Assembly (NCBI RefSeq): GCF_023074075.1
Contig: NZ_JADPKT010000063.1
Coordinates: 186,001-250,000 of the forward strand
Direction: 5' to 3'
DNA: 64,000 nt
DNA from: Bradyrhizobium sp. 138
Lineage (GTDB): Bacteria > Pseudomonadota > Alphaproteobacteria > Rhizobiales > Xanthobacteraceae
The translations under genes were made by a program, and so were the position numbers. Positions 50,082-58,311 of the stretch are shown piece after piece. Each line of letters begins with the position of its first letter. Positions within the stretch are counted from its first letter, which is position 1. A model generated the notes under the pieces. The model saw only the letters and a program-made list of their open reading frames with translations, was not told the origin of the DNA and did no database searches.

Positions 50082-52583
50082 TTAGGCCGCGCAGATTTCC
50101 GCTTCGGTCTTCCGCTGGGTGGATTGCGCGATCCTGGAGGCCTGCATGGGCCGGCTGAAATAGTAGCCCTGCGCCTCGCTACAGCCCTCTTCGCGCAGAA
50201 CAGCCAGTTGCTCGGCGGTTTCGACGCCTTCGGCAGTCGTCGTCTTGCCGAGGCTGACGGCGAACGCAACCACGGCCCGGGCGATTCGACGCGCCTCTTC
50301 CCGCTCGCTGGCGAGCTCACTGACGAAGCTGCGGTCGATCTTGACCTTGTCGAACGGAAACTTCTGCAGGAAGCTCAACGACGAATAGCCCGTACCAAAA
50401 TCGTCGAGGGCAATCCGCACGCCGAGCTCGCGCAACTGTCCGAGGGCTGCGAACACCGCTTCGCTGTCATGCATGATGACCGTTTCGGTGACCTCGAGCT
50501 CGAGCCTTTGCGGATCAATGCCTGAGGTTGCGAGGGCGCCGACAATGATGGAGACGAGCTCCTTGCTCCTGAACTGAGCGGGAGACAGGTTGATTGCGAT
50601 CGTCAGATCGGAAGGCCAGTTGGCGGCCTCGGCGCAGGCCGCCCTCAAGACCCATTCGCCGATGGGCAGGATCAGGCCGGTTTCCTCGGCGAGCGGAATG
50701 AACTCGCCAGGCAAGACCAGACCGCGCTCGGGGTGATGCCACCGCAACAACGCCTCATAGCCGCAGGTTCGTCCGCTCTCCACCCTCACGAACGGCTGGT
50801 AGTGAAGCTCGAATTCACCTCGCGCCAGTGCCTTCCGCATGTCCTTTTCCAGGTTGCGCCGGACGTGCATGAGCTGGTCCAGCTCCGGCTCGAAGAAACG
50901 GAATGCGCCGCGTCCGCCGGCCTTCGCCGCGTAGAGGGCGAGATCGGCGCTCTTGAGAATGACATCGGAATCGGCGCCGTCGCGGGGCGCAATGGCTATG
51001 CCGACGCTGGCTCCCACCGTGACTTGATGGTCGCCGAGGTCAAACGGTTCGCAGAGCGCCGCTTTGATCGTCTCCGCGAGGGCGGCCGCCTCCACGACCG
51101 GATTTGTCGCGTAGTCCACGACGGCGAACTCGTCGCCGCCCAACCGGGCGATCAACGTCATCTCCCTGCTGCATTGGCGCAAGCGCGTCGCCACCGCGCG
51201 CAACAGCGAATCGCCCGCCGGATGGCCAAGCGTGTCGTTGACCTCCTTGAAGCGGTCGAGATCGAGCATGAGGACCGTCAGATGGAGATCTCCATTGCGC
51301 GTAATGGAAAAGGCCTGATCCAAGCTCGCCCGCAGCAGCACGCGATTCGGCAACTCCGTCAGCGCGTCATGCTGTGCCATATAGGCGATCTTGGCCTCGG
51401 ACCGGCGTTGCTCCGTGACATCGAGATGGGTTGCCACCCAGCCGCCCCCGGCCATCGGCTGTCTCGTCACGCAGATCAACCGGCCATCAGAGAACTCGTC
51501 GATCCGGCTCGAAACCGCATTGACGGGCAGGGCATCGAGCTTCGCGATCAGCTGCTTGGCGGCAACGTCGCTGGTATCGCCCTTGAGCGTGCCGCTGATG
51601 ATGCGATGCCTGATGATGTCGCCGTGCGGCGTTCCCGGGCGCAGCAGCTGCGGCGGCAAACGGTACAGATTGGCGTAGCGCTCGTTGCATATTACGAGCC
51701 GCTTCTCGGCATCGAACATGCAAAGGCCCTCGACCATATGGTTGATCGCCGTATCCAGCCTCAGCGTCTGCTCCTGCAATTCGTGCTGCGAATCCTCGAG
51801 CTGCTGCCGGGCGTCCGAAAGCTGGCTGATGATCTCCTCGAACTTGGCGGTCCTGCTTGCCAGGCGACGATCGGCCAGCACGCCGATCAGGCTCATGCCC
51901 AGCACGGACAGTGCGACACCCGCGATCGCAAGCGCGAGCACCGCCGGAGACAGCGACAGGGCGCCCGTCGCACGCGTTGGATCCGGTGTGATGTGCACCG
52001 CGCCCATCGCCGTGAAATGATGCGATATGATGGCGAGAGTCAGCAGGATTCCCGCCGCGAGCGTTCCGCGGTAGTTCCGGTACTTGATCGCGACAGCCAG
52101 GGCGGCATAACCGAAGCACATGCCCAGGATGATCGAGACCAGCACGAGGTCGAGCGACCATGCGACGCGGCCCGGCACTTCAAGTGCCCACATTCCGAGA
52201 TAGTGCATGCTGGCGATGCCACCGCCGATGATGACGCCGCCTGCCCCCGCCCGCCAACGGCCGGATTCGCCGACCGCAACGCCGAAGCCCCCCGACGTCA
52301 GAAGCATTGCGATGGCAAGCGAAAGCGTCGTCAGCACGATGCCGTAGCCGGTCGTGACGCCGGGCTCGTAGGCGAGCATGGCGACGAAATGCGTCGCCCA
52401 GATTCCGTATCCGATGGCGGCGCCGGCAATCGCGATCCAGATCAGGCGCGTTCTTGCACGCACCGCGATCGCGCGATGGAAAATACTGACCGCGACAATG
52501 CTCGCGACGAAGCAGACGAGACCGGCGAGGACGACGAGCCGAAGGTCATGCTCGACGGTAAGGCAAGACAAAACGCGAAACAT
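50082..52583 (-). CDS. MHYT-PAS-GGDEF-EAL cyclic-di-GMP enzyme
   Basis: 833-residue membrane protein. The N-terminal seven-helix MHYT sensor (about 10-245) shows ATHFVAML, SMHYLGM and HHFTAMGAV, thought to bind copper and sense O2, CO or NO. A PAS-like segment (about 285-390) is followed by GGDEF (RLGGDEFAVV, near 485) and EAL (YEALLRWHHPERG; DDFGTGYSSLSFLQKF). Both catalytic motifs are intact, but the RxxD inhibition site before GGDEF reads REMT. It could make or degrade c-di-GMP; the balance cannot be told. Confidence 0.94.
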   Translation of the reverse strand: MFRVLSCLTVEHDLRLVVLAGLVCFVASIVAVSIFHRAIAVRARTRLIWIAIAGAAIGYGIWATHFVAMLAYEPGVTTGYGIVLTTLSLAIAMLLTSGGFGVAVGESGRWRAGAGGVIIGGGIASMHYLGMWALEVPGRVAWSLDLVLVSIILGMCFGYAALAVAIKYRNYRGTLAAGILLTLAIISHHFTAMGAVHITPDPTRATGALSLSPAVLALAIAGVALSVLGMSLIGVLADRRLASRTAKFEEIISQLSDARQQLEDSQHELQEQTLRLDTAINHMVEGLCMFDAEKRLVICNERYANLYRLPPQLLRPGTPHGDIIRHRIISGTLKGDTSDVAAKQLIAKLDALPVNAVSSRIDEFSDGRLICVTRQPMAGGGWVATHLDVTEQRRSEAKIAYMAQHDALTELPNRVLLRASLDQAFSITRNGDLHLTVLMLDLDRFKEVNDTLGHPAGDSLLRAVATRLRQCSREMTLIARLGGDEFAVVDYATNPVVEAAALAETIKAALCEPFDLGDHQVTVGASVGIAIAPRDGADSDVILKSADLALYAAKAGGRGAFRFFEPELDQLMHVRRNLEKDMRKALARGEFELHYQPFVRVESGRTCGYEALLRWHHPERGLVLPGEFIPLAEETGLILPIGEWVLRAACAEAANWPSDLTIAINLSPAQFRSKELVSIIVGALATSGIDPQRLELEVTETVIMHDSEAVFAALGQLRELGVRIALDDFGTGYSSLSFLQKFPFDKVKIDRSFVSELASEREEARRIARAVVAFAVSLGKTTTAEGVETAEQLAVLREEGCSEAQGYYFSRPMQASRIAQSTQRKTEAEICAA

Positions 52584-52763
52584 CCAGGCCTCCCATCGGC
52601 GACATCGTCGATTAGAAACGAGCTAATCGCGTTAATTTTGTGCCGTGGCTGGTTGGATGCTTATCGGTGCATTAAGCGCATCCGCGCAATTTGAAATATC
52701 CCGACAATTGACGCGCGACGATGCCGCGCCGTAAGCGCCACAGCAGTGATCGGCAGCAAAGGT

Positions 52764-53357
52764 CTAGGGGCGATTGCGGATGTGCTTGCGGCCGGTGAGC
52801 ATCGCGCGGATCAGATTCTCGCGCTGGAGAATCGCCATCATCAACACGCCGAGCACGTGCAGCACGACCAGGACGATGACCGCATCCGACGAATAATGGT
52901 GGGTATCCTCGACCCACCAGACGCCGAAGAAGGTGACGGTCACCGACATCGCGCCCGTGATGGTCGAGACCGCGAGCGAGACCAGCAGCGCCACCAGCAT
53001 CAACGTGCCGGCGGGATTGAGCCCGATATAGCGGCCGGTGATGCCGCGGCGCAGATTCCAGAGATAGCCCGGCGCGGCCCGGAGCCTGACCCTGATCATG
53101 CGGAAGCGCGAATAGCGGCTTCCCCAAAAACCCCAGGCCAGGCGGAAGGCTAGAAGTCCGATCACCGCATAGCCGACGATGCGGTGAAGTTGATCATAGA
53201 CGGTGGGCGTGAACCACGCGGCCAGAACGCAGGCCGCGAGAGCCCAGTGCCAGAGGCGCAGCGGGAGATCCCAGACTGCGACCATCCGCGAAGCGGCTCG
53301 ATCCGCGGGGGTCCTGTGGGACACCCCGCGCGCTTCTGGCATCGCTTCATCAATCAA
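52764..53357 (-). CDS. Cytochrome b561-type membrane protein
   Basis: 197-residue protein with four hydrophobic helices and conserved His residues for two b haems (DLPLRLWHWALAACVLAAW, QLHRIVGYAVIGLL, VLHVLGVLMMAILQRENLI). It belongs to the cytochrome b/b6 (Ni/Fe-hydrogenase b-like) group that passes electrons across the inner membrane. The start is ATG 53357. A PepSY-like secreted protein gene lies upstream on the same strand, a pairing I have seen in many alphaproteobacteria; the partner dihaem cytochrome is missing here. Confidence 0.88.
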   Translation of the reverse strand: MIDEAMPEARGVSHRTPADRAASRMVAVWDLPLRLWHWALAACVLAAWFTPTVYDQLHRIVGYAVIGLLAFRLAWGFWGSRYSRFRMIRVRLRAAPGYLWNLRRGITGRYIGLNPAGTLMLVALLVSLAVSTITGAMSVTVTFFGVWWVEDTHHYSSDAVIVLVVLHVLGVLMMAILQRENLIRAMLTGRKHIRNRP

Positions 53358-53429
53358 GCAAAGACCATCCTCGAGTCCTGCTTTGCGCGGATCAATTCGC
53401 GCAGTCTACTTCACGCCTTACTTGGCGAT

Positions 53430-53708
53430 TTACTTGGCGACCGTGTGCTTCAGGCTGAGATCTTCGGGGCTGTAGAACAGCTCGTAAAGCTTGCCTTCCT
53501 TGACGCCGTAGACCTCGTAGCACGAGCCCTCGATCTTGGAGCGCCGCACTTCATAACCGAGCGCCTTGGCCTTGGCTTCGGCCTCGCTGGCCGGCTTCCA
53601 TGACGCCTTGTCGAGCTTGGTGCAGTCCTTGAAGCCGTCGGCCATGGCCGCCGACCCCATGCCCATCCCGACCGCCAGTGCAATGGCAACAACACGAATA
53701 ACCTTCAC
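53430..53708 (-). CDS. Small secreted PepSY-domain protein
   Basis: 92-residue protein with a signal peptide (MKVIRVVAIALAVGMGMGSAAMA) and a single PepSY-like unit: EAEAKAKALGYEVRRSKIEG followed by CYEVYGVKEGKLYELFYSPE. Two Cys residues in the mature part may form a disulfide. PepSY proteins often bind or modulate periplasmic redox partners. It is 72 bases upstream of the cytochrome b561 gene and probably cotranscribed. Confidence 0.88.
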   Translation of the reverse strand: MKVIRVVAIALAVGMGMGSAAMADGFKDCTKLDKASWKPASEAEAKAKALGYEVRRSKIEGSCYEVYGVKEGKLYELFYSPEDLSLKHTVAK

Positions 53709-53910
53709 GAACGTCTCCTCCTCTGTCGTGCGCTACGCGAGCCGCGAAGCGGAACTGAAGGAAGCAAAGGGGGAGATGAAGTCAATCCGGTACGAGCATG
53801 CAACGCTTTAGATAAGTTCTAACGTCGGCAAAAAGGCGAATGCTCTCCGTGCGCCGCGTGCATTTGAACGGCTGCTGCGGCCTTACGCCTCACAGGACGG
53901 ATGCGCGGCG

Positions 53911-54261
53911 CTAGTAGCCGGCTACGGCGAGCGCGACGACGGCGCCCATGCCGACCCAGCCGAAGTGCCGACCGTGCGTCGCGAAGGCGTTGGCCAGGGC
54001 CGCAAAGCCAAACACGACCGCGAATGTGGCGACGATCCAGTGGCGGGCGGGGTTCGAGTCCATCCAGGGCGCGGCGAGCAGCAGCACGCCGCCGCCGATC
54101 CACGCCACCGTGCCGGCCTGCCATACCGGCCGGATCAGCGTGCGGAGCCGCGGCGGCTCGATACGGGCGCGAGCGAAAACCTTGGTCTCGCCGAGCATGC
54201 CGTGGATCAGCGCGATCACGATCGCGGCGAGGCCGGAGCATTGCAAGAGCAGGTCGCGCAT
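53911..54261 (-). CDS. Four-helix inner-membrane protein of unknown function
   Basis: 116-residue hydrophobic protein with about four helices (near 3-18, 44-64, 70-90, 95-115) and a short charged loop FARARIEPPRLRTLIRPVW. No family was recognised with confidence. It is divergent from a TetR-type regulator, and two matching operator-like palindromes lie between them, so it is the likely target of that regulator. The start at 54261 (MRDLLLQ) is preferred; the longer frame overlaps an operator. Confidence 0.8.
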   Translation of the reverse strand: MRDLLLQCSGLAAIVIALIHGMLGETKVFARARIEPPRLRTLIRPVWQAGTVAWIGGGVLLLAAPWMDSNPARHWIVATFAVVFGFAALANAFATHGRHFGWVGMGAVVALAVAGY

Positions 54262-54273
54262 GGGAAGATCTCC

Positions 54274-54331
54274 ATACAGTGATGTATGGTTATGCACCCG
54301 CTTGTTTCGCGCTGTCAATACACTAGTGTAT
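54274..54331. promoter_or_regulatory. Paired TetR-type operators ATACA-N4-TGTAT
   Basis: Two 14-base sites share ATACA-N4-TGTAT: ATACAGTGATGTAT at 54274-54287 and the perfect palindrome ATACACTAGTGTAT at 54318-54331, 44 bases apart start to start. They lie in the divergent promoter region of the membrane protein and TetR genes. The second overlaps an upstream in-frame ATG (54330) of the regulator, which favours the start at 54354. Confidence 0.75.
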
Positions 54332-54353
54332 GGTCGAGTCTCGGGAACTCGAC

Positions 54354-54884
54354 ATGACCGAACAGCTCTCCGCCGACGACTGGATCAAGGAAGGCCTCAA
54401 GGCGCTCGCCAAGAGCGGCTTCACCGCGCTCAAGGCCGATCCGCTGGCGAAGGCCATGGGCGTGTCGCGCGGCAGCTTCTATTGGCATTTCGCCGATCTC
54501 GGCGCGTTCCACGCCGCCGTGCTGAAGCGCTGGCGCGAGATCGCGGCCGAGCAGGTCATCGCCGACGTCGAGGCCACCAGCGACGAGCCACTGAAGGCGC
54601 TGCTGCGCAGGTCGTTCGGCGCGCGCCTCGATCTCGAACGCGCGGTGCGCAACTGGGCGGCCTTCGATGCAGCCGCGCAAGGCGCCGTGCGCGCGATCGA
54701 CCGCCGCAGGCTCGACTATATCGAGCAGCTGCTGGCGAAGCGCGGGCTCGCCCCGGCGACGGCGCAGGCCCGCGCACAGATCCTGTACTGGACGTTTCTC
54801 GGCTTCGCCCTGTCGGGGGCGCCGGTGCCGGCAGCGCGGCTCCAGGCCCTGCTCGACGAGATCTTAATGATGGTTTCCACTTGA
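54354..54884 (+). CDS. TetR/AcrR family regulator
   Basis: 176-residue repressor-like protein. The N-terminal helix-turn-helix is DWIKEGLKALAKSGFTALK followed by LAKAMGVSRGSFYWHFADLG; the rest is a helical ligand domain. It probably controls its own gene and the divergent membrane-protein gene through the paired operators upstream. ATG 54354 (MTEQLSAD) is chosen over 54330. The inducer is unknown. Confidence 0.92.
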   Translation: MTEQLSADDWIKEGLKALAKSGFTALKADPLAKAMGVSRGSFYWHFADLGAFHAAVLKRWREIAAEQVIADVEATSDEPLKALLRRSFGARLDLERAVRNWAAFDAAAQGAVRAIDRRRLDYIEQLLAKRGLAPATAQARAQILYWTFLGFALSGAPVPAARLQALLDEILMMVST

Positions 54885-54944
54885 GCCACGTGATGGGCGG
54901 GCGCGAATTTCTGTGCTAGAGGCAATCGATTGCCGGAGACCCCA

Positions 54945-55142
54945 ATGAACGCGCCCACCGACCGTCCCGAAGCCAGCGTCGATCCCAAATTGCTGGAGAT
55001 TCTCGTCTGCCCGCTGACCAAGGGCCCGCTGGAGTTCGATTCTGCAAAGCAGGAGCTGATCTCGCGCAGCGCCAAGCTGGCTTATCCGATCCGTGACGGC
55101 ATCCCGATCATGCTGCCGGAAGAGGCGCGCAAGATCGATTGA
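54945..55142 (+). CDS. Trm112 family protein
   Basis: 65-residue protein of the Trm112/YcaR family, small partners that activate methyltransferases. It has [16 protein letters not shown] and [19 protein letters not shown]. The zinc knuckle of eukaryotic and some bacterial members is incomplete: only one Cys remains (CPLT in place of CPxC). The start at ATG 54945 fits the family; a TTG five codons upstream is possible. Confidence 0.92.
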   Translation: MNAPTDRPEASVDPKLLEILVCPLTKGPLEFDSAKQELISRSAKLAYPIRDGIPIMLPEEARKID

Positions 55143-55146
55143 GAAA

Positions 55147-55214
55147 GAGCGAGTGGGGAGTGGCGAGTAGCGAATGGATCTACTTGCTATTCGCCACTCC
55201 CTATTCGCTCCTCA
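55147..55214. repeat. Palindromic repeat, family H, copy 2
   Basis: GGGAGTGGCGAGTAGC on the left and GCTATTCGCCACTCCC on the right pair with one mismatch, with more GAATAG-type units between. It fills the gap between the convergent Trm112 and UbiH-like genes almost exactly from stop to stop, so it could act as a two-way terminator. It is related to 43558-43625. Confidence 0.85.
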
Positions 55215-56432
55215 CAAAGCCTCGCCCTTCAACAATCTTGGCACCTCGCCCGTCAGCCCGGCGGCCTGGCGGATGAAGAGGTTCTTCAGCGGCGGGGCGC
55301 GGTCGACGAGGCCGAGGCCGATGTCGCGGACGGTGCGCAGCAGCGTCGACTGGTTGGAGAACAGGAAGTTCAGCGAATTGGTGGCAACGCCCATCGCCAT
55401 GGTGTCGAAGCGGCGCCAGCGCTGGTAGCGTTCGAGCACGTCGGCCCCGCCGAGATCCATGCCGAGCCGCGCGGCATCGACGACGACTTCAGCCAGCGCC
55501 GCGACATCCTTCAACCCCATGTTGAGGCCCTGGCCCGCAATGGGGTGGATGACATGGGCGGCATCGCCGACCAACGCGAGGCGGGGGGCGATGAAGGAGC
55601 GCGCGACGAAATAGGACAGCGGAAACGCGCGCGGCTTGTCGAGCGCCTTCACCTCACCGAGATGCAGGCCAAAACGCTGCTCGAGCTCGCCGTGAAATTC
55701 CTCGTCGCTGAGCGCAACGATGCGCGCGGCCTCGGCGCGGCCCTCGGTCCAGACCAGCGACGAGCGTCTTCCCGAGAGCGGCAGGATCGCGAACGGGCCT
55801 GCGGGAAGAAAATGCTCTTCGGCGCGGCCCTCGTGATCGCGCTCATGGCCGACGGTGACGACGATGCCGGCTTGGTCATACTCCCAGCCATGGGTCGCGA
55901 TGCCGGCGCGCTCGCGCAGCTTTGACCTTGCGCCGTCCGCGGCGACCAGAAGACTTGCTGCGACGACGCTGCCGTCACCGAGCGTCACATCAATGCCCTC
56001 GGAACGCGCGTCGTAGGAAGTCACCGCGGTGGCGCGCAGATCGATGCCCTCGGCTTCGGCGCGCGCCACCAACGCATCGATCAGACGGCGGTTCTCGACC
56101 ATATGCGCAAAGGGCTCGCCCGGCGCGACATCGCCGGCAAAGTTGAGGAACACCGGGCGGGTGGCGTCCTCCAGCTTGGAATCGGTGACGACCATGTCGA
56201 GGATCGGCTGCACCTCGCTCCTGACGTCGTCCCAGGCGCCGATTGCCTCGAACAGGCGGCGGCAGGCGGCCACGATCGCGGTGGCGCGGGGGTCGTGGCT
56301 CGGGCGCGTGGCGAGCGCGGGATCGGCGACGACGACGGGAATCTCGGGCCCGAGCCCCTGTCGCAGCGCCAGCGCCAGCGCAAGCCCTGCAAACGCGCCA
56401 CCACCAATGACAATGCTACCCTGTACCGACAT
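55212..56432 (-). CDS. UbiH/UbiF/COQ6-type FAD monooxygenase
   Basis: 406-residue flavoprotein hydroxylase of ubiquinone biosynthesis. The N-terminal FAD motif is IVIGGGAFAGLALALAL, the middle DG motif is LLVAADGARSKLRERAGI, and the second FAD motif is LVGDAAHVIHPIAGQGLNMG. Alphaproteobacteria use one or a few such enzymes (UbiL/UbiM/UbiH-like) at different ring positions, so the exact position cannot be assigned. Its stop codon sits at the edge of the palindromic repeat downstream. Confidence 0.93.
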   Translation of the reverse strand: MSVQGSIVIGGGAFAGLALALALRQGLGPEIPVVVADPALATRPSHDPRATAIVAACRRLFEAIGAWDDVRSEVQPILDMVVTDSKLEDATRPVFLNFAGDVAPGEPFAHMVENRRLIDALVARAEAEGIDLRATAVTSYDARSEGIDVTLGDGSVVAASLLVAADGARSKLRERAGIATHGWEYDQAGIVVTVGHERDHEGRAEEHFLPAGPFAILPLSGRRSSLVWTEGRAEAARIVALSDEEFHGELEQRFGLHLGEVKALDKPRAFPLSYFVARSFIAPRLALVGDAAHVIHPIAGQGLNMGLKDVAALAEVVVDAARLGMDLGGADVLERYQRWRRFDTMAMGVATNSLNFLFSNQSTLLRTVRDIGLGLVDRAPPLKNLFIRQAAGLTGEVPRLLKGEAL

Positions 56433-56569
56433 ACCAAGCTTCCCGGCTCATCCATGGTCTTGCTAGCAGACTTGAGCTGGGCGAAACAGTGCGGTGAAAC
56501 AAGGGCTGAGCGGCCCAGATGTGTCATACCGGAGCATTGAACCGGAATGACGGCGAGAAAGTTCATTTC

Positions 56570-57434
56570 ATGTCCAAAAGCCTGATCGACCTCATTTCGA
56601 TCCTCGACCTCGAACAGCTCGAGGTGAATCTGTTCCGCGGCAACAGCCCGAAGACGAGCTGGCAGCGTGTGTTCGGCGGTCAGGTGATCGGGCAGGCGAT
56701 GGTGGCGGCCTGCCGCACGGTCGAGGGCCGGCTGCCGCATTCGCTGCATTGCTATTTCGTCCTGCCGGGTGATCCGCAGATCCCGATCATCTACCAGGTC
56801 GAGCGCCTGCGCGACGGCAAGAGCTACTCGACACGCCGCGTCACGGCGATCCAGCACGGCAACGCGATCTTCTCGATCATGGTGTCGTTCCATGCCGAGG
56901 AGGAGAGCGCGTTCGACCATCAGGACAGGATGCCTGACGTGCCCCCGCCGGAAAAACTCACGGCGGAGGAGGTGGCGAAGCAGCCGATGTTCCGGGAGAT
57001 GCCGGACTTCATCCGCCGCTACTATGAATCCGATCGGCCGATCGAGCTGCGCCCGGTCGAGCTCGGCCGCTATTTCGGCCAGAAGATCGATGACGGCCGC
57101 ATTCACGTCTGGATCAAGACAGCAGCTAAGCTGCCGGACGATCCGGCGCTGCACATGTGCGCGCTCGCCTATGCCTCCGACTTCTCGCTGCTGGACGCGA
57201 TCATGGCGCGCTATGGCCGCACGCTGTTCGACAAGCGCATGATGCCCGCGAGCCTCGACCACGCGATGTGGTTTCACCGCCCCTTCCGCGCCGATGAATG
57301 GCTGCTCTACGCGCAGGACTCGCCGAGCGCGCGCGGCGGCCGCGGCTTGACCCGCGGCTCCATCTTCAAGCCCGACGGCACGCTGGTGGCCTCGGTCGCG
57401 CAGGAAGGCTCCCGTGCGCGAGCGCAAGTCTTAG
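56570..57434 (+). CDS. tesB: Acyl-CoA thioesterase II, frameshifted at its 3' end
   Basis: About 287-residue double-hotdog thioesterase that hydrolyses acyl-CoA. TesB marks are SWQRVFGGQVIGQAMVAA, LAYASDFSLLDAI and LDHAMWFHRPFRADEWLLY, then RGLTRGSIFKPDGTLVASVAQEG. After this the frame is shifted. In the +1 frame the expected ending RERKS-stop occurs at 57417-57434, but the reading frame from 56570 runs on to 58045 through antisense of the next gene. A one-base gain in GGCTCCCGTG (57407-57416) would explain it. Either a sequencing error or a real C-terminal change. Confidence 0.85.
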
Positions 57435-58279
57435 GCTGTCGCCCTCGCGCGCTCGACGAGCTCGAACTGCGTCATGGTCCAGGTGAAGTACCAGCGCAGC
57501 AGCCACGGAATCGGAATGATCAGGACGCAGCCGAAACCGAATGCCAGGGTTCGCCAAAGCAGTTGCAGGCCCGTGCCGACGAATATCATCTCACGCCGCG
57601 TTCCCACGACGTTTCGGCAAATCCAGCGCATCCATGCGGCCATGACCCAGGCCCAGCCGATGATCGTGAACATGGCGAGAAACATCAGCAGCTGCCAGCC
57701 GATAAAGACCCAGGGGCTGCCGTTGAACGTCATCGGAATCGGCTGACCGTTCGAGCTGACATTGGCGACCACCCATCGCATGATCATCCAGGACAGGAAC
57801 GCCTGGAGCGGGATCGTCGCCAGCTGAAGCAGGTCGTCGACAAGGCCCGCATAGCCCGCCAGCGCGAGTGCGACGAAGACGTACCAGATATCGCCGACCT
57901 GGCCGGTGAAACTGATGTTCGGCCGCTGCGGAACGTGAACGCGCGGGAAGAGCCAGCGATAGTAGCCGGTGGCGATCCAGGGAGCCGGAACCACGGCGAG
58001 GTTGCCGACCACCAGCAGGATGCACCATCCCAGGAACGACCATAGCGGCAAGTCGACCGACAGCCGGCCTCCGCTGTCTGTGCCTGAAGCTACCAACGGT
58101 GACCCACCGGGCACGAGACCAGGGACCGCGCCGGCCTTTTGCCAGCCCGTCATCCCTTCGCTCCAGACCAGCGTATCTGATCGCACGATTCCCCGAGCGA
58201 TCAGATCGCGGAACTGAGGCTCCGGAAACGGCCCTCTCTGCTGGCCTTCGGATGCATGAAACCAGATTCGATTCGACAT
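57431..58279 (-). CDS. GYF_2 (DUF4339) domain membrane protein, paralog 1
   Basis: 282-residue protein. The N-terminal GYF_2 domain (about 1-55) has WFHASEGQQRGPFPEPQFRDL and SEGMTGWQKAGAVPGL. The membrane part has repeated modules each opening with an F-x-G motif: NISFTGQVGDIW, IPMTFNGSPWVFIGWQLL and REMIFVGTGLQLLW. GYF_2 domains are thought to bind proline-rich or signalling partners. It is a tandem paralog of the next gene and converges on tesB with overlapping stop codons (57431-57434). Function unknown. Confidence 0.87.
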   Translation of the reverse strand: MSNRIWFHASEGQQRGPFPEPQFRDLIARGIVRSDTLVWSEGMTGWQKAGAVPGLVPGGSPLVASGTDSGGRLSVDLPLWSFLGWCILLVVGNLAVVPAPWIATGYYRWLFPRVHVPQRPNISFTGQVGDIWYVFVALALAGYAGLVDDLLQLATIPLQAFLSWMIMRWVVANVSSNGQPIPMTFNGSPWVFIGWQLLMFLAMFTIIGWAWVMAAWMRWICRNVVGTRREMIFVGTGLQLLWRTLAFGFGCVLIIPIPWLLRWYFTWTMTQFELVERARATA

Positions 58280-58311
58280 CTCGTCTGCCCGCTACCGAAA
58301 GCCAGCGGCCA

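Noticed and set aside
57435-58045. Extra 204-codon extension of the tesB frame
   Set aside because: It is antisense to the GYF_2 paralog, low in hydrophobic core pattern, and best explained by a one-base frameshift.
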